Source: Lanius collurio
Lineage: Eukaryota > Chordata > Aves > Passeriformes > Laniidae
Direction: 5' to 3'
Length of the DNA: 64,000 nt
Assembly: GCA_020086605.1 (NCBI GenBank)
Contig: JACBWW010000017.1
Coordinates: forward strand, 14,561,559-14,625,558
The first letter of the stretch is position 1. Each line of letters starts with the position of its first letter. A program made the position numbers and the translations under genes. Shown here piece by piece: positions 26,201-40,274 of this stretch. Below the pieces are notes generated by a model that had not been told where the DNA came from, searched no databases, and saw nothing but the letters and a program-made list of their open reading frames with translations.

Positions 26201-29200
26201 GTTACTGCATGAAATTAAAAACTGGTCTGGCTGTTTTTTCTTAAAAAGGGGAACAGAAGTGATGATTAGTCAGTATGAATCAAAATTACGTTTAAATGAT
26301 GGAAGAACTTTAAAACCATTTTAACCACTTACAGAGACTATAAATTATCAAAGGAAAGAGACCATTGTTTTGCTTTGTACTGTTGGATGTTACAAGAAAG
26401 TACATATGGATCTCTGATTGAAGATAACTTTCTTAAGTGTCAAAATAATTCCAAAAGCCAGAGCAATAAGTAATGACAGATTTTGCCTTGATAGGGTAAA
26501 TTATGTATTTTTGTTAGTGTTTTCTTGTTTAATTGAAAAAATCCTTCTAACATTCACAGGAGAATACTTGAGAGTATTCACTGTTTCTAGTAGAAAAGAA
26601 AAAAATTGGTTAGAAAACAGATACTGTAAAGTCCCTCACTACAGCACTAAATTAATTTCATTTTCTGCATTCCCCCTCAGCTTTAGACATTATAAAGGTT
26701 ATTCTACAGAAAGACTTCTCCCCCGCTACCCCCTCCAACTAATGGGATGGCTGTTTTTCTTTAGGGTTTCTTTTCAACTCCTTTGACATAATTTCTTTAT
26801 CTTAGAAAATCAATAAGTAGAGTTCTATTAGAAGAATTATAGGATTATCTTCTGCAAACTGCAAAATTATGAGAGATTGGCAGGCAGCTCACCTAGCACC
26901 CCCCCCAACAATCTGTAGAAAAATAGGATCTACTACTGTTACAAATACTTCTGCTGCTGTTGCTCTGGGAAGGGAAACTTTTTTTACTGTGCTCCAACAC
27001 ATCTGTTCTTGCTTAAAGTTATTGCTGAATCCTACATCTGGATTCTGCTAGGCAAAAGAGGAAGACTGGGTTCTTGCCCAATAAAGTACAACTGCTCATA
27101 CCAGAGGGCATCAACGTCCCAGTGTACCTAATGAGCCTTCTGCTGGGGATGAGGGAGAGCACAACTGACTTCCCTTGAAGTTTTAGTACTCGGTGTAATA
27201 GGAGACAGGCTCAGATCTGACTTCTCCTGTCTGCAGGAGCAGTTTGTAGAGATTCTCTGCACAGTACAAAGAATTCATAAGAACTTTTAGCAGATGGGTC
27301 TGTAAGTTCTTTTTAATTTATCTATGCGTGATATTTCTCTAAGCATTTTTCCATATAAAAGATTGAAATCTAAAATAATAATGACAATTCCTGCTTTTAA
27401 GCAATTTCTCTAATAACAAACCATATGAACTTGGTATCTTTCATTTCTTCTGATAAGGCTGTTAAGGAGACTTTTCAAAATCTCCCAGAGCTTTCTATGC
27501 AGAAGCATTTATAGTCCAGACTCATAACAAGGCATCTGGAAAACAATGTGAATTCTAGGCTTGTTTTTTAGATGTCAGCCTTCAATATGATTTTCTTTTG
27601 AGGTATCTAAGCTTCAGATCATCAAAATTCTTACCAATCTCTAAATATTTTTGCTCATTTTACATGACCTATCCAGTCCTAAGACCATCGTCTTAAGAAC
27701 TTAGAAACTATTTTGCAATCCAAGATGATTCTTCAGACAAACAAATGTTAATCAAAGCTCTCAATTGGTGCTTCTGCACTGAAATTCATGCTTTTATTTC
27801 TTGGCCCTTGCTTTGGGAAAGAACAGCCAGCCTCTAGCATCAAACTACAGACAGCAAGGTCAGCAACAACTATGTTAAGAGTTGGAGTTTATTCCTAAGA
27901 TACTCTCTTCAATTAATTTGATAAAGTGCATTAAAAATCATTGGAGCAAGAACTGTCTTGTGAAGAAAATACCAGTGCTAGTAATTTTATTTTAGCATGG
28001 TAAGTCTGTCAGTGCATGAAAAGTTCTTGGACTCATCTGTCAGATGAGATTACTGTAGCAGAGTATACAGTTTGTGGATCCCAAATGGACATTGACACCA
28101 AGACATTCAGAACTGCTGACATCTTGTTTGACATGGGTATAGGCAGCGGTGGTAGTAAAGTGTTGAACCAGCTGTAGTAGTAAAAACTGTGCTGTTTTTA
28201 GTCTTTCCAGCACATAAAAAAATGAGCTTTGCAATCTAAATCTAATGTTCTAATATTTTGTGCCATGTCAGCCCAAATAATAATTTAGTGGTGGTGGGAC
28301 TTAACCTTAGTACATATGGCAACAGAAATTCTAACTTGTTGTTTCTATCAGTTTTCCCTAGAAAACATTTAATTTGCCTTGCTTTTGGTCATTCCTTGCC
28401 CAAACTGAGTGTCATTCACAACCAGGCATTCACACTAGAAAATAGTAATTTAACATGTCCTGGCAACATCAAAAGAACAAACTGATTGGTGCTCCCCAAG
28501 TTCTTACAGACACAGCTATTGAAAGGAAGGCATCAAGCCAAGCTTTGCAGGCTAAAGGGAAAAGGTTCCCAGAAAAGGAGTCCTGACTCTTTGCAAAGCA
28601 AGTGTATGCCTTAAGCTGACAGCTCCAAATCCATATTTATGGTCTCAATAGGATAACTTGATTTAGGAAAGACCCTCATGTTTTATGCATTAACTCTTAT
28701 CCAAAAATGTCAAGGAACCCATAACCTTTCTCTTGGAAGGATAGCTCAATGCAAAAAAGTTCATGTTTCTCCTTTCTCTGTCAAAGTTTTCCACATCTTT
28801 CACCTAGCAATCACTCCCTGAATACAGTTTTCTTATAAATGTTCATAGGTGTTTGGAGTGTGTACATCCACATCTTCACAGGATCATAGGAGAAGCTCCA
28901 TGTTTCTTATGGGTGCACCACAGAATCAGCAGTGTCCTGTTTTCTTCTTTTGGAGGTCCTGTGATATTCACCATAGGCCTTTTGAGAGCCATGCTTATGA
29001 GCTGACAAGAAATCATCATGCAAAATTGTCCATACTTCTGGCAAAGGCAGGGGGAGGTGACACCCCTGAGTGTGCTTTGTAGCATATGTTACTGGTAGGT
29101 CAGGTATGCTTTGCTCCATGCTGGACTCCTTACACACCTTCCAATGTCAGAGATCAGCGTTCCCTGGTCATGTTTCCACAACAGTGTTTCCAGATAGGAA

Positions 29201-32200
29201 CCTGCTTAATGGAGAGAATGCACGGGGCCAGCATACAAAATAGACCCAAAGGTCTTCCCTACCTGTCCCTGTATGACAAGCCAGACACCTCTGGGTTTGG
29301 TGCTTCTATTGTTACATTAAAACACAAGTGTTTTGCCTTTCTTCCCTCTACAAGTCACTGACAAAACACTGTCCTGAGAATCATCTCAGAAGTGGGATGC
29401 TTGTTTCAAATTACAGCAAATAACCTTGGAGCATCTATGTCAGTTGTATGACACTGTCTCTAATGTTCTTTGTAATCAGTAATCCAGGTCTGATTTCCAT
29501 ATCCATGATTCCTGAGGTCTTATAAAAAAGGCTGGGGGAGCTCCAGGCTTATCTTCTTGGGAAGCTGTGCCTGAGCCAGAGAGCACCACTGTAACTGCTG
29601 CTGCAGAAGAAAAGCCAGACTATGTGTACATCACCCCTCAACAGTGATGAGCCACTGCCAGGCTTTTCCACTTACCTATGATTTCAGTCATCACAGAGCA
29701 TCATCTGTGTGCTTGTTTTTGCCTATTTGTTCATGCAAAGCTTGCCCAGAGGCACTCTTAAATAGTCTGGGATCTGATCTAATTTGTCTTTAGGGTGCGT
29801 TGAGCCTGTGAAGCTCAGTTTTCCACAGCTTTTGGATGAGATCACAGCACCAGAAACTGTTGTTTGCCTTTGTCCAGACGTCATTAAATGGGGAAGATTT
29901 AAATCAATGAGAAGCTGTTAAGCCAGTCAGTTTGGAAGATTACTGTTCTTCTAAAGCTCTCTATGCTTGACCACCAGAATTTTCCTATTGCCCTTTTTCT
30001 TAGGAAAAGCTCTGACTCAATGACAATTTTTATTAGGCTTCCTTTTAAAATTAGTTAGAGAGTATTTGTATTAGATCCAACACATAGTTCACATGTTCAA
30101 AATTTCTAAAATACAATCTTGTCTGCTAAAGTAGCAGTTAGAAAACAATGACATTTACATTAGGCGTGCAAGAGATTAGAATGAGCTAATTAAATTGACC
30201 TTTAAATCTCTCCACCCTCTTGGAGACTGGGGCTAATCCTTGGCTTCCCACTGTGGAGATAAAAATTCGTGCTGTGAACATTTTAAGCAAAGTGGGCAGA
30301 GGAAGAAGAGCCTCACCAGCAGTTTGTCTTTGAAGAGGGGGGCAATACCTTGCCGTTTATAAATATAGCTTGCAGTTATGGTGTGAGTAGGGGGATGAGT
30401 TCTTCCTGTATTTCAGTGGCTTTGCTCCATGTGTTTTCTTCACAAAAATAGTTTCAACTGGAAAAATAGCTCCAAATATGTTAACTTGTTTGTCTTAGAA
30501 ACCATCAGAGCCTCTCTGAAAATTAGCTTAGTTTTTTTTTGATATCTGCTATTGGTGTAACTAACATCTTGAGTAATGTCATTACTGTTATTTAATTACA
30601 ATAAGTTGCTATTTGTATTGACCAATGTGCAACGTAAAAGTAGACTTCCAAATGATAAAGCATTAGACAGTGTTTTAGCTGGTTTCTAAGGACTCTTGAG
30701 GATGCTTCTAACGAAGTATTTCCCTTGATTTTGTGTCTTGGATTTTTAAAATGCTAATTTTTGCAGAGCTTTATAATAAAAAAACCCAAAAATTGTATAG
30801 TGGATGATTAAATAACACAGTAAAAATTTCATTGTCAATGAGCAATTGACATTTCATGTAGTGAAACCATGCAGAGGATGCAAAATCCATTCAAATGTCA
30901 AAGTGGAATAAAGACAAAGATTTTGTACAAAATCCACTTTGATCACCAGGCATTCTGAGCCTGTCCAAATGAGATCCTTTTTAATACAGTGAGAAGAATA
31001 CTTATATGGATAAAAAAGGAGTGCAGAACTACAAAGATGAGGGCTATGTTCAGGGACGTGGTAGCTCTGAGAAAGAACAAGAGGTCAAAGAGGACAAAAG
31101 AATTTAACACTAGTGGGACCTTCAGACTAGAAGGAATAACTGCACCCTAGGGTGGATACATTACAAAGCATAAAAATAAGATCAGAAAGAGTTCTAACTT
31201 TTTTGATGTGTTTGTTTTATACCTGAAACTAATAAGCATAGTTTTGATGCTAGTAGTCTTTTAAAAAGGAAGGTGGAATTTGGATGTAGAAACATTTGTG
31301 AAAAAGTGTCCAAGGAATTTAAGGACAGAGAATGCCATGTGGTTGGGAGTGAATGCCGTGTGCTTTGCTGCACTTGCAAAAATTAGAGTTAAGTAAGTAG
31401 TTATGTGAGTGTCTTTGCAGAAAAAGAATACTAGGTACTAAAGGAAAAAAAAAAAATGAGTGACCAGAAAAGGAACTAATTAAAATTCAAAATTAGACTC
31501 ACCTTTTCAGCAACACAAATGGCTAAATACTAGAAAAACTACAGTAGTGAATCTAGGTCTTTTGAAAGTGGAAAAAATCAGAACTGCCTTTCTGGAATTT
31601 ACATAATCCAAAAGCAGAGATTGGAATTCAGTTTAGGAACCACTGGGTAAAAGAAAATAGCTTCTGATGGGTAGCAGTTGTGTTGGATTCTAGTTTATGA
31701 AATTTTATTGAAATCTCCAGAAGAAGCTCCTGTGAATGTCAAAGAATTGTGGATCAGGTCCTAAAAGCCACTATGGAAAAAAAAAAAATTTTTTTCTTAC
31801 TTAATACATATTGTAGGAAATAAAACTCTGTGTAGATTGCTGAGAGTTTGGGAAACAGGAGACAGAGTGGGTCTATAGTGAAATTAAACAACCTTTCAGA
31901 TAATTCGCTAAAGAATATGCTGTTATTGGGTGAAATTATGACTTGTAATTTAGGTGTGCTGATTAATTTTTTTTTTTTTAATCAAGAACTCTCTGGGAAG
32001 TTAAGTACTAGTAAATGGTGTAGCTTTTAGTAATCTATATTTAAAGGTTTTTTTCTTAACTTTTATTATTTTATCAGAAATTAATTCTGTGGCATGGGAC
32101 AAATTCTTTGATTTGTAGCCTCTCAGCACTGAAGGTTTCCTGCTAGTCAGTGTGGTATGGGTGATATTTTTATATTCATTTATGTAAGGGCACTTAAGCT

Positions 32201-35027
32201 TCCAGCCAGTGACTTGTCAGAGGGAAACTATTTGGGAAAGAGGAGGATGTATGGAGAAATTTATCTAGTAGAGGTATCTGTGAGCTTGGCATGTTAAATG
32301 TGTCTTCAGTTGTTTAAGTAATTACACAAGTAATTTAGTGTAGTAGTGACCTCATGAAAGTATTCACACTTTTAAAGTACAAAACCTTTTCTTTCTTCTG
32401 AGACCAAAAAACCAGCAGGCACAAGATTAAAACTTCACATATGAGAAGTGAATGGGGAATTGGCAGAACACGCACACTCGGAGCAGGAGACTTGCAGTGA
32501 GTTGCTAAGTGAAGCTGTTAAGTGGAACAGTGTGGCTGACAGATGTTTTAATTGTGCCAGAGAACCAAGGCACACCATGGAAGAGTTGGAGAAGGCTGGG
32601 AAAATCTGAGGAGGACAAGGCAGTCTGACCCTTGTTTCTTTGAATTTTGAGCTCACTAATGCTATTGTATAAGCAGTTGATTTTTATTAACTTAATGGGG
32701 CTAATGCCTTCAACATTGTACAGCTGGACACATGCTCTGCTGGCTCCTGGCATGGCAGGGAAGTGCTGTGTTGTAGCAGAAAGTGATGGTAAAAGAGTTG
32801 TTAGATCATCAAACCTATGTCTCTTGGAGGGTAAGAGTTGGGCATTTTTTGTCTCCATCTGAAAGATATCCTCCCTGTTCTGGCTTTGTGGCTCATAGAT
32901 ATGTCTGTACTAAGTGAGGAGTGGCTCATTTCCCATCTGTTCATTTTCCACTTAGTCTTCCCCTAATTAAGAAGCGGAGCCAGAGGGAATTCAATCTGGT
33001 ATTTGCCATGATCTCTCTCCCTGTATCTCTCCTTTCCTCCTTCCTCAGCCCTGTTTATCTTTTCCTTTTGGAAAAGGGAGATGCTTAAGTTTCATTATTT
33101 ATTTCCTCCCTAGTCCACTAGAGATGCTGCACTTAAGGAGATATTGCTGCCAGAGACCTCAGTGGGTCTTTCTTAACTGAGTTTAGTGCTGCACACAAGG
33201 AAGTAGAGGAAAAGCCCTACGCTGTTCTCTTTAGACAGACTCAATCAGCTTTGCTTCCAAGGAATTTGTGCACAGATGTCTACAGTGCAACTTATCTTTC
33301 ATACTTTTTGTACAAATCATCACTGAAATTTGTCTGTGTTCTGGCAAAAGCTGTCTGGATCCCTGGAATGTTGTACTATGCATCATCTCAAAAATGGATT
33401 CAACAGTAAGAGAAAAGTCTATACAGTGTGTCCAGTAGCTATCTGAACAACAGGGCAGTACAATTCAAATAAATGGGGATCTTTAGTCTGTCTAATGAGC
33501 ACTACTGCATAACTTTATTATTGTCTGTTAAGGTAAAGTTCATTGACTTAAAAACTTGCACAAGATAACCCTAGAATAAGTTAAATTTTTTTACTTATCT
33601 GGATATATCTGAAGTCTAACTTAAACATGAAATTTGGCACCACATGTGGTGTTTCAGAAATTTATTACTGGTTATAGGCTTTCTAATGGCTGTGCTCCAA
33701 AGCTGCTTAAGTGTGGAACCTTCTTGGCCATTTTATGTCTTAATTTACAAAAGAAACATTTTCTAATTAAGAATTTCTTCAATTCCAATATATATCTTAT
33801 TAACTTGTTAGTATTTGGCTCCATGAGATGCCTGAACAGAGTCCGACAGTAAGTTAGCTTCACCTACATCAAAAGGGAAGAATCACAGTGGATTTAAAAA
33901 GCCATATAATTTCCTCTTTGAATCCCCTAAAATCTCCTAGTTTGATCCTTTCAGTGAAACTGTTTCTTGATCTTTACTTGTTAATGATGGTTTACCAGTG
34001 CAAGCCAATTCTTGTCATCTCTCTACTTTAAGATTCACTGTTGTCATCACCAGGCAACAGTAGATGTATTTTACTGAAGACTAATTTCTATCTATAAACA
34101 AATATAACTGGTATAGTTGAGAGACTGGGTATTTTGCAAGGTACCTGGAAGCGTTACTTTAGAAGGAATTTGAACTTTTCTGACAGAAGTGAGAATTAAC
34201 CATTACGAATAATATCATCTACATATAAAACTTAGCTATGTATTTATCAACACAAGAAAGTGGCAATTACCAGTAATTGCATAATATGATATAATTAGAT
34301 TTATTTTTTCTGCTTTTTAAACCATGCTTATTTAACAGACTTGAGCATATATCAAAAGAAAACACAGAAAATAGTAATATTAAATGTCTTCAATGTTCCA
34401 CATGCTTTTAAAGTTCAAAGTAACTACATTCTCTATCTCAAAAGTGCATTGTATTGAGAGACTTATTGCAAGAGTAGGGAGTTAGTAAAAATAAAGCATC
34501 AAAGAGGTTATTTAATTAGATTTAATTATTTAATTGGTTTTATTTGAACATGTTTAATGTTTAAACATCTGATCTTAATTTATTACTAGAGTCAAAGTAT
34601 TGTAGAGAGGGCACTTGGGTTATCTGTGCATGTATGGAAAGATGCTGCTTAGCATAAAGTTGGTTGGTTTATTCTGACAAATTAATATGCATGTGGTAAA
34701 ATGATAGCTGTGTGCGTTCTTAATTAATCTTGATATAGATAACTCATAACGAAGTAGCCATCTACTAAAAAATAAATGCATTGCTATTTGTAACCCATTA
34801 AAACATTAAGAAAAAGTAAAGTGGAACTAAATCGTTATCCAGATATATATTATATTCTTTTGTTAGCAATATCTTTGGTATGATAGATATATTTGCAAAT
34901 TGACTTTCATTATAGTTAGCAATCAGGCAGAATAAATTTTCATTAGGGAAAAAAGCTACTGCTGGAAAAACAGGGTTCTGTAAAAAGTCAGTGTCTTTTC
35001 AAGGTTTTCTCAAGATGATTTAAAACA

Positions 35028-36260
35028 TGGCCTAATTTCTTCTGGTGGAGAAATATTTCCTAATACTTAATCTAAACCTCCCTTGGTGCAATTTAGGGAC
35101 ATTTCCTCTTGTCCTATTGCTTGTTACCTGGGAGAAGAGACCGAGTCCCACCTGGCTGCAACATCCTTTCAGGCAGTTGTAGAGAGCAATAAGGTCACCC
35201 CTGAGCCTCCTTTTCTCCAAGCTAAACATCCCCATCTCCCTCAGCTGCTCCTCATCAGACTTGTGCTCTAGACCTTCACCAGCTCCATTGCCCTTCTCTG
35301 GACATGCTTCAGCACTTCAATGTCCTTCTGGAATTGAGGGGCCCAGAACTGGACCCAGGATTTGAGGTGTGGCCTCACCAGTGCCGAGTACAGGGGAAGG
35401 ATCAGTGCCCTGGTCCTGCTGGCCACACTGTTGCTGATCCAGGCCAGGATGCCATTGGCCTCTTGGCCACCTGGGCCCTCGCTGGCTCACGTTCAGCTGC
35501 TGCTGACCAGCACCCTCAGGTCCTTTTCCAACTTGCACCTTTCCATCCACTCTGTCCCCAGCCTGTAGCACTGCAGGGGTTGTTGTGAGCCAAGGGCAGG
35601 ACCAGGCACAGGCACTTGGCCTTGTTGAACCTCTGGCCTCTCCCCATCAATCCAGCCTGTCCAGATCCCCGTGCAGAGCCTTCCTGCCCTCCAGCAGATG
35701 AACACTCCCACCCAAGTCAGTGTGTCTGCAAACTGACTGAGGGTGCCCTCGATCCCCCCACCTGGATCATTGATAAAGATATTAAACAGAACTGGTCCCA
35801 ACACCAAGCCCTGGGGAACAGCCCTGGTGACTGGCCACCAGCTGGATGTAATTCCATTCACTAACATCCTCTGGGCCTGGCCATCCTGACAGCTTTGTAC
35901 CCATCCAGCCAAGCCTTGAGCTGGATATGCTGTGGGAATTGATGTCAAAGGGTTTCCTGAAGTCCAGGTAGGCACATCCACAGCCTTTCATTCATCCACT
36001 GAGAAGGTCTCAGAAGATCGGGTTGGTCAAGCAGGACCTGCCTTTCACAAACCTGTGCTGGTTGGGCCTCGTCCCCTGGTTGTCCTGCACGTGCCATGTG
36101 ATGCCACTCAAGAGGATCTGCTCCATGATCATCCCTGGCACGAAGGTCAGACTGACAGGCCTGTAGTTCCCTGGATCCTTGCAGATGGGCATCACATTTT
36201 CTAATGTCCAGTCAACTGGTATCTCTTTCATACCTAGTACAGCCCAGGCCTCAAATATGA
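35028..36260 (-). mobile_element. CR1-family LINE relic, internal fragment of the reverse-transcriptase ORF, antisense to PIP4K2A
   Basis: Read on the minus strand, the block contains reverse-transcriptase landmarks in the right order across several broken frames. These are DPGNYRPVSLT and GRSCLTN (36010-36220), a degraded YLDFRKPFD (motif A region, near 35950), VPQGLVLGPVLFNIFIND (about 35790-35830) and FAD at the catalytic site near 35740. A C-terminal segment, [15 protein letters not shown] to [11 protein letters not shown], follows at 35040-35220. The FADD dyad is broken because a codon's worth of sequence is missing there. The fragment lacks the 5' part of the element. It also stops before the usual C-terminal WNRLP segment and the 3'-terminal short repeats expected of CR1. 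It is much more GC-rich than the surrounding intron. CR1 is the dominant LINE of birds. Confidence 0.93.
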
Positions 36261-39204
36261 AAATGTTTTCATGAAGTATATTAAAATACACCTTAAGAGT
36301 ATTTGGAACTTTGAGTTCGGGTCCTTCACATTTTCCTTCTTCTCCTCCTTCAGATGTTCAGAGGCAGACTAGCCAATACCCTCTTTTGCAGGTTTTTATA
36401 GCTAAACAACTTAAATCTCCTGCCAGGTTAATTGCTTTCAAGGTTTATATTATATGGATTACAGTTTGGAGACTAGAGTTCTGTGGGAAAAATACATTCA
36501 GTAGACTGTGGTTACTGCTTTATTGCAATGGTTAACCTCAGAATAATGTACCCTTTTATGCTGGGAACAATAACAAGTAATTACTTAGTAGCCTTTATTA
36601 TTACTAACTGAATTATAGCCTAATAACTTAGCAGTAGTTTAATTCACTACATACATTAATGGTTACCCATGCATTCACTTTTTTAAAAATTAATAATTAT
36701 TACATTACATTGTATTTTCAATTTGTGATGAAGGCAACTGAATTTATCCTCTTTTTTTGGCTTTTAACTTCTATTATCAGCTTTTCATCTTGAACCATTA
36801 AATATAGTCCTGGAAACAAACCCAGGTTCTGACTGTAGAGCATGAAGGGTTTCTACCACTAACTCCACATTTCAATGTGAAAATTAATGGAGTACTGGTG
36901 TCAAGTTTAGCATTAAGAAAATTTAGTTGGTTTATGATACTTGTTCCCTTGAATAGACTTCAGTACATAAAAACTTTTCAGTGCTGGAATGGCAGGAAAT
37001 TAATTTCGACAGAAAACATCTGAAAACAGGCAAAGAAAACTGCTATAATACTTAAATTCCCTACTATCTTCAATATCATGTGAGGTGATCGTGTATCAGG
37101 ACTTACACCTGTTAAAATGTTTTGCTGTCCAAAAACCAGTACAGAGAAGGAACTGCAGTGTCTGCAGTGGTGTCCTTAAAGCTCTGATTAGTCTAGGAAA
37201 ATTGTTCATTTATAAACCTTAGGGAAGCACCCCCATCCTTTTCTTTCACTAGCGAATAGAGAGGATAATGGAGAAAGATGTCACTTTTTATCATAGACTT
37301 TAGTAATTATTCTAGTTCATTGTACAAGCCTAGAAATATACAGGAAGAAGTGCAAAAGATTTATTTCTCCTACATGTCATAATTAAGGTTTTCATTCTAA
37401 TAAGCCCTTGTACAGCTGTGTGCTTTTAGGTGATTTACTGTTATTCCTGCTACTCCTGAGTATTTCTGCTGAGCTAAGTAACCTTATGGGAACATGGTTT
37501 TATTTTACGTTAAATTGATTTCAGAAAGCACCCCGCAGTTGGGATAAATTTAGCAATGCTTGAAGGCCTGTTGAAATCAATGGATCTCCAAAATACAGAG
37601 ACATAATTGTATGTGTTCAAGTATCTTCTTAAACCAGGGGCTATAGTTGCCCTGACTTCTTGGTTGAGGTTATTACTTTGCAATAATAACTGACCTTCTG
37701 TCGCAGGGGTTGAATCTGCATGTCCAGCTCCTGCTGAAGTCCATAGAGTGTGTGAACATGTTTAACAATGGTTAAATAAAATATAGGTCCTACAAAATAA
37801 AATTGTGTGGGTTTGGCACCTGAGTGTGGTAGATGAAATGTATTGGTAATTACTCTCTCAAAGCATCATTGTTCTTCTGGTGTAAATCTGTTCTGTGAAT
37901 TAGTTGGTGGTTTCTTACTACACCACACGAACATTAATTCTCCAACTGAAAAGTTGGAGCTGAACTTTTGCTGTTTAGGAGTCTGCAATGTTTGCAATTA
38001 TATATAAAATTTTATTTAAATTATCTTTAAAAATACTAGCAGGGAGAACATTATACTGTGTCACTGTGGAAAGAGGGGAGGTGTATTTCAGTTTAGCAGG
38101 AGCTGTTTGTGCAGCATGGTACAACGAGAGACGATAGCAGGAGCTGGGGTTTTCTGCTATGAGTAGAGATATACCAGATGGTTACTGCAAGTTTGTTTCA
38201 TAAACATAGAAGTGTTCCAGTAGTCTATAATTAACTTGTTTAACCTTTTCAGAGTATGTCCATATTTATGGAAATACAAGGGGTCCAAGAACATGGTTGT
38301 TTTCTCATGTCTGTGTTGCTGCTGTTACTACTTACTTATTTTTAAGTGCAATTCAAGTAGATAACAATTGGCATAAGTTCTTACTGGTAAAGAAAGATGT
38401 TTCCAGGCAAAACCAAGTTGTTATACTTAGTCTGATTTTTTGTTTGTTTTTATAAAGGTAAAGAAATGTTACCTGAATACTACTTTTTCTCTGGAAAAAA
38501 GCAGAGGGCTTCTCTTGCTTCTGTTGAAGCACCAGTAATTTTAAACTTCACTCTAAAAATAGTTCTTAATCTCTGGCAGTTTTTCTTCTGAATGCTATAC
38601 AGTCATTAATGAATTTTCCCCTCTAGAGACAGTATAGAGGTAGGCCTGTTTTACAAAAGGAGGTATTGTACAATACTATTTGCTTAACTCTAGATATGAA
38701 ATCATTGGAATAGCTCTGGTGCTAGAACTCAGGAATGTAACTGTGGTCTTGATTATGTAACAGATCTTGATGATGTACACTGTCTCAGAGTAAATCCTGC
38801 TAGTTTTAAAGTGAAACTGTAATTATGGATGAATCCTCCATTTATAATTATTGTGGTGTATCACCCTGTTCCTTCTGGATTTTGAATTACTGTATGTTTT
38901 CTTCCCAAAAGCTGATAATGTGTACATATCAAAGTCCAATAAATTCTCATTAAAAGTTGAGAATGAGTTTTGAACCACTGATGAGCAATGCCTTCCTCCT
39001 CAAATATGCTTTTCTTCTCAGAATATTTTTGAAGTGTTTTCTCAAGATGATGTAGTCTGTGAATACATGCTTTGCGGAATTCAGCTTGATGCTTATGTAT
39101 TGAAAAATATTTTTAATTAAATGTAAATTGTTTATATTTGCTCTAAATAAAAGTTACATACTTAGTCTGACGTGATGCTTTTTTTGCTTTAAATCAATTG
39201 ACAG

Positions 39205-39357
39205 AATTCATTGACAAGAAGTGCACCCCTTGCCAATGATTCCCAAGCACGCAGTGGTGCCCGCTTTCATACGTCTTACGACAAAAGATATATCATCAAA
39301 ACTATAACAAGTGAAGATGTAGCAGAAATGCACAACATACTGAAGAAGTACCATCAG
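39205..39357 (+). CDS. PIP4K2A: PIP4K2A coding exon 4 (nucleotide-binding lysine)
   Basis: A 153-nt exon (51 codons, phase 0 to 0), from NSLTRSAPLA to ILKKYHQ, human residues about 114-164. It holds the nucleotide-binding turn (DSQARSGARF) and the lysine in YIIKTI. Counting from human residue 49 with no gaps places this lysine at K145, the ATP-contacting lysine of the family. SEDVAEMHNILKKYHQ is the following helix. SQARSGARFHTSYDKRY identifies the alpha form, since beta has SQGRCGTRFLTTYDRRF. The only difference I see from human alpha in this exon is alanine for proline near residue 123. The acceptor is ttgacag and the donor CAG|gtaata is moderate. If the intron were retained, the frame would run about 21 codons into it before a TAG at 39421. 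Confidence 0.97.
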
Positions 39358-40186
39358 GTAATATGTGAACTCTACCAAGGTGTGGGATGTCGTCTTAAAT
39401 ATTATAATGCCAATCTCTTTTAGAGTCTTAAAAGTTTTAAGTTAATAATTATGGAGAAAGAGTCACTTCAGACTTTTTCTTGTTTGCTTCGGCAATTTAT
39501 TGTATGTCTGTAATTCACAAGGATGGACTTTTCTAAATATCTGCATTAGCATTTCATAAAAAGATATGTCTACATGATAGAGATAGCTTGGAGGCTGTGA
39601 AGTCCTTTGCCTTACTTGGAAGGTGGTCTTTGTTTTGGCTAGTGGCCTCCCAGGCATGAAGGTACTTTATTCTGGGCTTGCTTGGAGATGTCTGGGTACA
39701 TGTATATGAATGCTGCAGGTGACGTCTTATTTCTGGTCTGATTGGTGAATGTTCTGTGTTTCACAATAGATTTCAAAGATTTAAAGTTGTATTATATAAG
39801 AAAATAAAATTGGATATGATTAATGTAAGATTCCTACGATTAAAAAAACTGGTCTTGACAATGTGAATTTTCATACACAACACTAAAGTTAAAAGTGAAC
39901 AGTGGAGATCCCTCAAATCAGCCTTGATAGCTGCTGGTGTATAGTTTGTCTGGTTGGCACAGAGGGGAGCAGAACCTGGGAATTACAAAAAGCCTTAATA
40001 AAATCAGTGCTAGCTTTCTTAGTCCTACATGTTTGAATAAGTTCTAAAGCTGCAGAAGTCAGAAAAGCTCTGAAAAATCACCTAAAATATGCTGCGTAAT
40101 AGGAAGGGGTTTTAGTCCCTCTTTCCATCTTGCTTCTCCTTCCTGTGAGTTAGAATTCCAGGTAAAGACTTAAGAACTTTTGGGGT

Positions 40187-40274
40187 TGGGCTTTTTTATT
40201 GTTGTTTAGGTGGTTTATTTTTTGTTCTGCTGGGCTTTTTTATTGTTGTTTAGGTGGTTTATTTTTTGTTTTGC
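40187..40274 (+). repeat. Two-copy tandem duplication, 44-bp unit
   Basis: Two adjacent copies begin tgggctttttt at 40187 and 40231 and share gttgtttaggtggttta. I see one difference, near the end of the unit (ttctgc versus ttttgc). The near identity suggests a recent slippage or duplication event. Confidence 0.95.

Larger units (their letters stand above)
22944..39204 (+). other. PIP4K2A: Intron 3 of PIP4K2A
   Basis: A 16,261-nt phase-0 intron, the longest complete one in the window, with donor gtaagt and acceptor ending attgacag. It contains a pyrimidine tract at 23244-23284 and an antisense CR1 LINE relic at about 35.03-36.26 kb. Regions 23300-35000 and 36300-39200 are otherwise AT-rich with no recognisable gene. 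Overlapping open frames on both strands at 28849-29361 and 32505-32862 show no recognisable domain, and I treat them as chance. Confidence 0.93.

Noticed and set aside
28849..29361. Overlapping open frames on both strands, up to 91 codons
   Set aside because: No recognisable domain or codon pattern in any frame, and no LTR or poly-A context. The local base composition is simply less AT-rich, so stops are rarer.
32505..32862. 117-codon minus-strand frame overlapping a 71-codon plus-strand frame
   Set aside because: Neither product resembles a known family, and there are no splice or promoter signals supporting either. Treated as chance.
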